A DNA stretch of 64,000 bases. Origin: Rhodococcus sp. RD6.2 (GTDB lineage Bacteria > Actinomycetota > Actinomycetes > Mycobacteriales > Mycobacteriaceae). The stretch is taken from assembly GCF_001040705.1 (NCBI RefSeq), contig NZ_CVQP01000008.1, forward strand, positions 242,209 through 306,208. Direction: 5' to 3'. Shown here in pieces: positions 62,570-64,000 of the stretch (within the stretch, counting starts at the first letter, position 1; each line of letters begins with the position of its first letter). The notes under the pieces are model-generated. The model was not told where the DNA came from and ran no database searches. It was given only the letters and a program-made list of their open reading frames with translations. Position numbers and translations under genes: made by a program.

Positions 62570-63963
62570 CCGCGACGTCCGTCTCCCGGGTCGCCGAACC
62601 TCCCCACCCCCCGAACCGCATACCGATCCTCGGGGATGTGCTCGGCATCGACACGGTCAAGCCGATGCAGAAGACGGCGCGGATGCTGGCGCAACTCGGT
62701 CCGATCTATCAGCGTCGCATCCTCGGCCTGCGTCTGACGTTCGTCGGCGGCGCGGGCCTCGCCGCGGAGGTGAACGACGACACGACATGGCAGAAGTCCG
62801 TGGCGCGTCCGCTGCAGATGCTGCGCCCCATCGTCGCCGACGGGTTGTTCACCGCCCGCAATGACGAACCGAACTGGGCGAAGGCGCATGCGATCCTCGC
62901 GCCCGCCTTCACCCAGGCGTCGATGCGGTCCTATCACGACACGATGCGCGACGTCGTCGACGAGATGTGCGCGGCGTGGGACGCGACCACCGGTGACCTC
63001 GACGTCGCGGCGGAAATGACCAAGCTGACGTTGGAGACGATCGGGCGCTGCGGTTTCGGCTACCGCTTCGACTCCTACAACCGCACCGAACTCGATCCGT
63101 TCATCCCGGCGATGAACAACGCCCTCGGATACGTCCAGAAGCAGGGTGTCCCCGTCCCCGGTCGCGCGCTGTACGACGCCGTCACGGGTCGCGCTCGCGC
63201 CCACCGGAACAACATCGAGCACATGTTCGGGGTCGTCGACGACGTCATCGCGGAACGGCAGGCCGATCCACACGACGCCCCGCGCGACCTGCTCGACCTG
63301 ATGCTCACGACCCGCGACCCCGGGACGGGCGACATGCTCGACGCCGTCAACGTGCGCAACCAGATCTTGACGTTCCTCGTCGCCGGTCATGAAACCAGTT
63401 CGTCCGCATTGGCTTTCGCACTGCATCTCCTGGCGCACCACCCCGCCGAGGTGGAGAAGGCACGGGCCGAGGTCGACGTACTGTGGGCAGACTCGCCCAC
63501 CGTGAGTTTCGAGCAGGTCGCGAAGCTGCGATCCGTGCGCCGCATCCTCGACGAGACCCTGCGATTGTGGCCGACGGCTCCGGGCTACTTCCGAGAAGCC
63601 AAGCACGACACCGTCCTCGGCGGCCGGTACCCCATCCGCGCCGGGCAGATGGTGATGGTGGTGCTGCAGAGCATCCACACCGATCCCGCGGTGTGGGGGG
63701 ACGACGCCGACGAGTTCCGGCCGGACCGCTTCCTGCCGGACCGGGTGCGCGCCCGACCGGGGCACGCCTACAAGCCGTTCGGCACCGGAATCCGAGCGTG
63801 CATCGGACGCCAGTTCGCGTACCACGAGATGATTCTGGCACTGGCCACGATCCTGCACCGCTACGACGTCACCATCGACACCTCGATCCCGCTCGACGTG
63901 CGGGAACAGCTGACGCTCAAGCCCGAGGGCGTGCGCATGTCGGTGACGCGGCGCCGCGTGTAG
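62566..63963 (+). CDS. Cytochrome P450, CYP102-like heme domain without a fused reductase
   Basis: P450 monooxygenase heme domain of 465 aa. Signatures are the I-helix LVAGHETSSSALAFAL, ExxR in LDETLRLWPTAPGYFR, PERF-like FRPDRFLPDR, and the heme-Cys loop KPFGTGIRACIGRQFAYHEM (Cys412). The overall pattern (NRIPILGDVLGIDTVKPMQKTARMLAQLGPIYQRRILG, MRDVVDEMCAAWD) is that of the CYP102/P450 BM3 heme domain, probably a fatty acid hydroxylase, but the protein ends before the FMN/FAD reductase and needs separate redox partners. It starts ATG 62566, overlapping the helicase stop by 4 bp. Stop is at 63961-63963, 37 bp before the window end. Confidence 0.9.
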   Translation: MTATSVSRVAEPPHPPNRIPILGDVLGIDTVKPMQKTARMLAQLGPIYQRRILGLRLTFVGGAGLAAEVNDDTTWQKSVARPLQMLRPIVADGLFTARNDEPNWAKAHAILAPAFTQASMRSYHDTMRDVVDEMCAAWDATTGDLDVAAEMTKLTLETIGRCGFGYRFDSYNRTELDPFIPAMNNALGYVQKQGVPVPGRALYDAVTGRARAHRNNIEHMFGVVDDVIAERQADPHDAPRDLLDLMLTTRDPGTGDMLDAVNVRNQILTFLVAGHETSSSALAFALHLLAHHPAEVEKARAEVDVLWADSPTVSFEQVAKLRSVRRILDETLRLWPTAPGYFREAKHDTVLGGRYPIRAGQMVMVVLQSIHTDPAVWGDDADEFRPDRFLPDRVRARPGHAYKPFGTGIRACIGRQFAYHEMILALATILHRYDVTIDTSIPLDVREQLTLKPEGVRMSVTRRRV

Positions 63964-64000
63964 TCCCGATCCGCAGTGGCGTCACACTCGGTGGCGCCAC

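Noticed and set aside
62002-63858. 618-aa minus-strand frame opposite the helicase end and P450
   Set aside because: The sense-strand P450 has all signature motifs; the antisense product has none.

Overview
The window is a high-GC actinobacterial chromosome segment. It probably comes from Rhodococcus or a close mycolic-acid-containing relative (Mycobacteriales). The reasons are a strong G/C bias at third codon positions, an antigen-85-type mycolyltransferase, an MpaB-family oxygenase, actinobacterial DUF families (DUF3000, 3039, 3093, 3099, 3159, 3710, 4192, 4193), and gene order that closely follows the hemQ-hemY-hemE to sigA-sigB-ideR block of Mycobacterium tuberculosis. I see no rRNA, tRNA, CRISPR array, insertion sequence or prophage, so this looks like core chromosome with a few lineage-specific insertions.

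Layout. 1-5 kb: the coproporphyrin-type heme genes hemE-hemY-hemQ (minus strand, hemQ cut by the window edge), DUF3000 and an HSL-type esterase. 5-9.5 kb: ribonuclease D, a TetR/MpaB divergent pair, an unlisted 41-residue peptide gene and an SGNH hydrolase. 9.7-17.1 kb: fadA-fadB beta-oxidation, a secreted mycolyltransferase, an IdeR-box-controlled siderophore-binding lipoprotein and a sugar porter. 17.2-24.7 kb: dxs, a glutaminase fused to STAS and cyclic-nucleotide-binding domains, a DrrAB-type ABC exporter and a DHA2 drug exporter. 24.8-29.7 kb: a TrmA-like RNA methyltransferase overlapping an APC permease, divergent from the ceoB-ceoC TrkA pair. 29.8-38.7 kb: DUF3159, OB-fold, hydrolase, DUF3710, dut, DUF3093, DUF4193, cei, suhB, ppgK and sigA. 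38.8-48.6 kb: a rhodanese lipoprotein behind a perfect CsoR/CstR-like palindrome, a KhtTU-like K+/H+ antiporter, DUF952, a small zinc-ribbon protein, an XPB-like helicase, YihY, DUF3039, DUF3099, a methyltransferase and sigB. 48.7-54.5 kb: an acuC-pat protein acetylation module, ideR and galE. 54.7-64 kb: a secreted PI-PLC-like protein, DUF4192, a lipoprotein, a PAC2 protein, a hydrolase, a Ski2-like helicase and a CYP102-like P450 translationally coupled to it.

How the parts connect. Iron is a thread: ideR lies in the window, one clear IdeR box sits on the siderophore-binding gene, and three heme genes are at the left end. Stress sigma control is another: sigB and a small zinc-ribbon gene both carry GGAAC-N17-CGTY promoters of the SigE/SigH type. 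Several genes look leaderless, with a TAnnnT hexamer 6-8 nt before the start codon and no ribosome binding site.

The best candidates for new biology are the 41-aa peptide gene sharing a terminator with mpaB, the CstR-like palindrome controlling a rhodanese lipoprotein, the acuC-pat operon whose synthetase half lacks its catalytic histidine, the helicase-P450 coupling, and the glutaminase-STAS-cNMP fusion. No single wholly new multi-gene system stands out.
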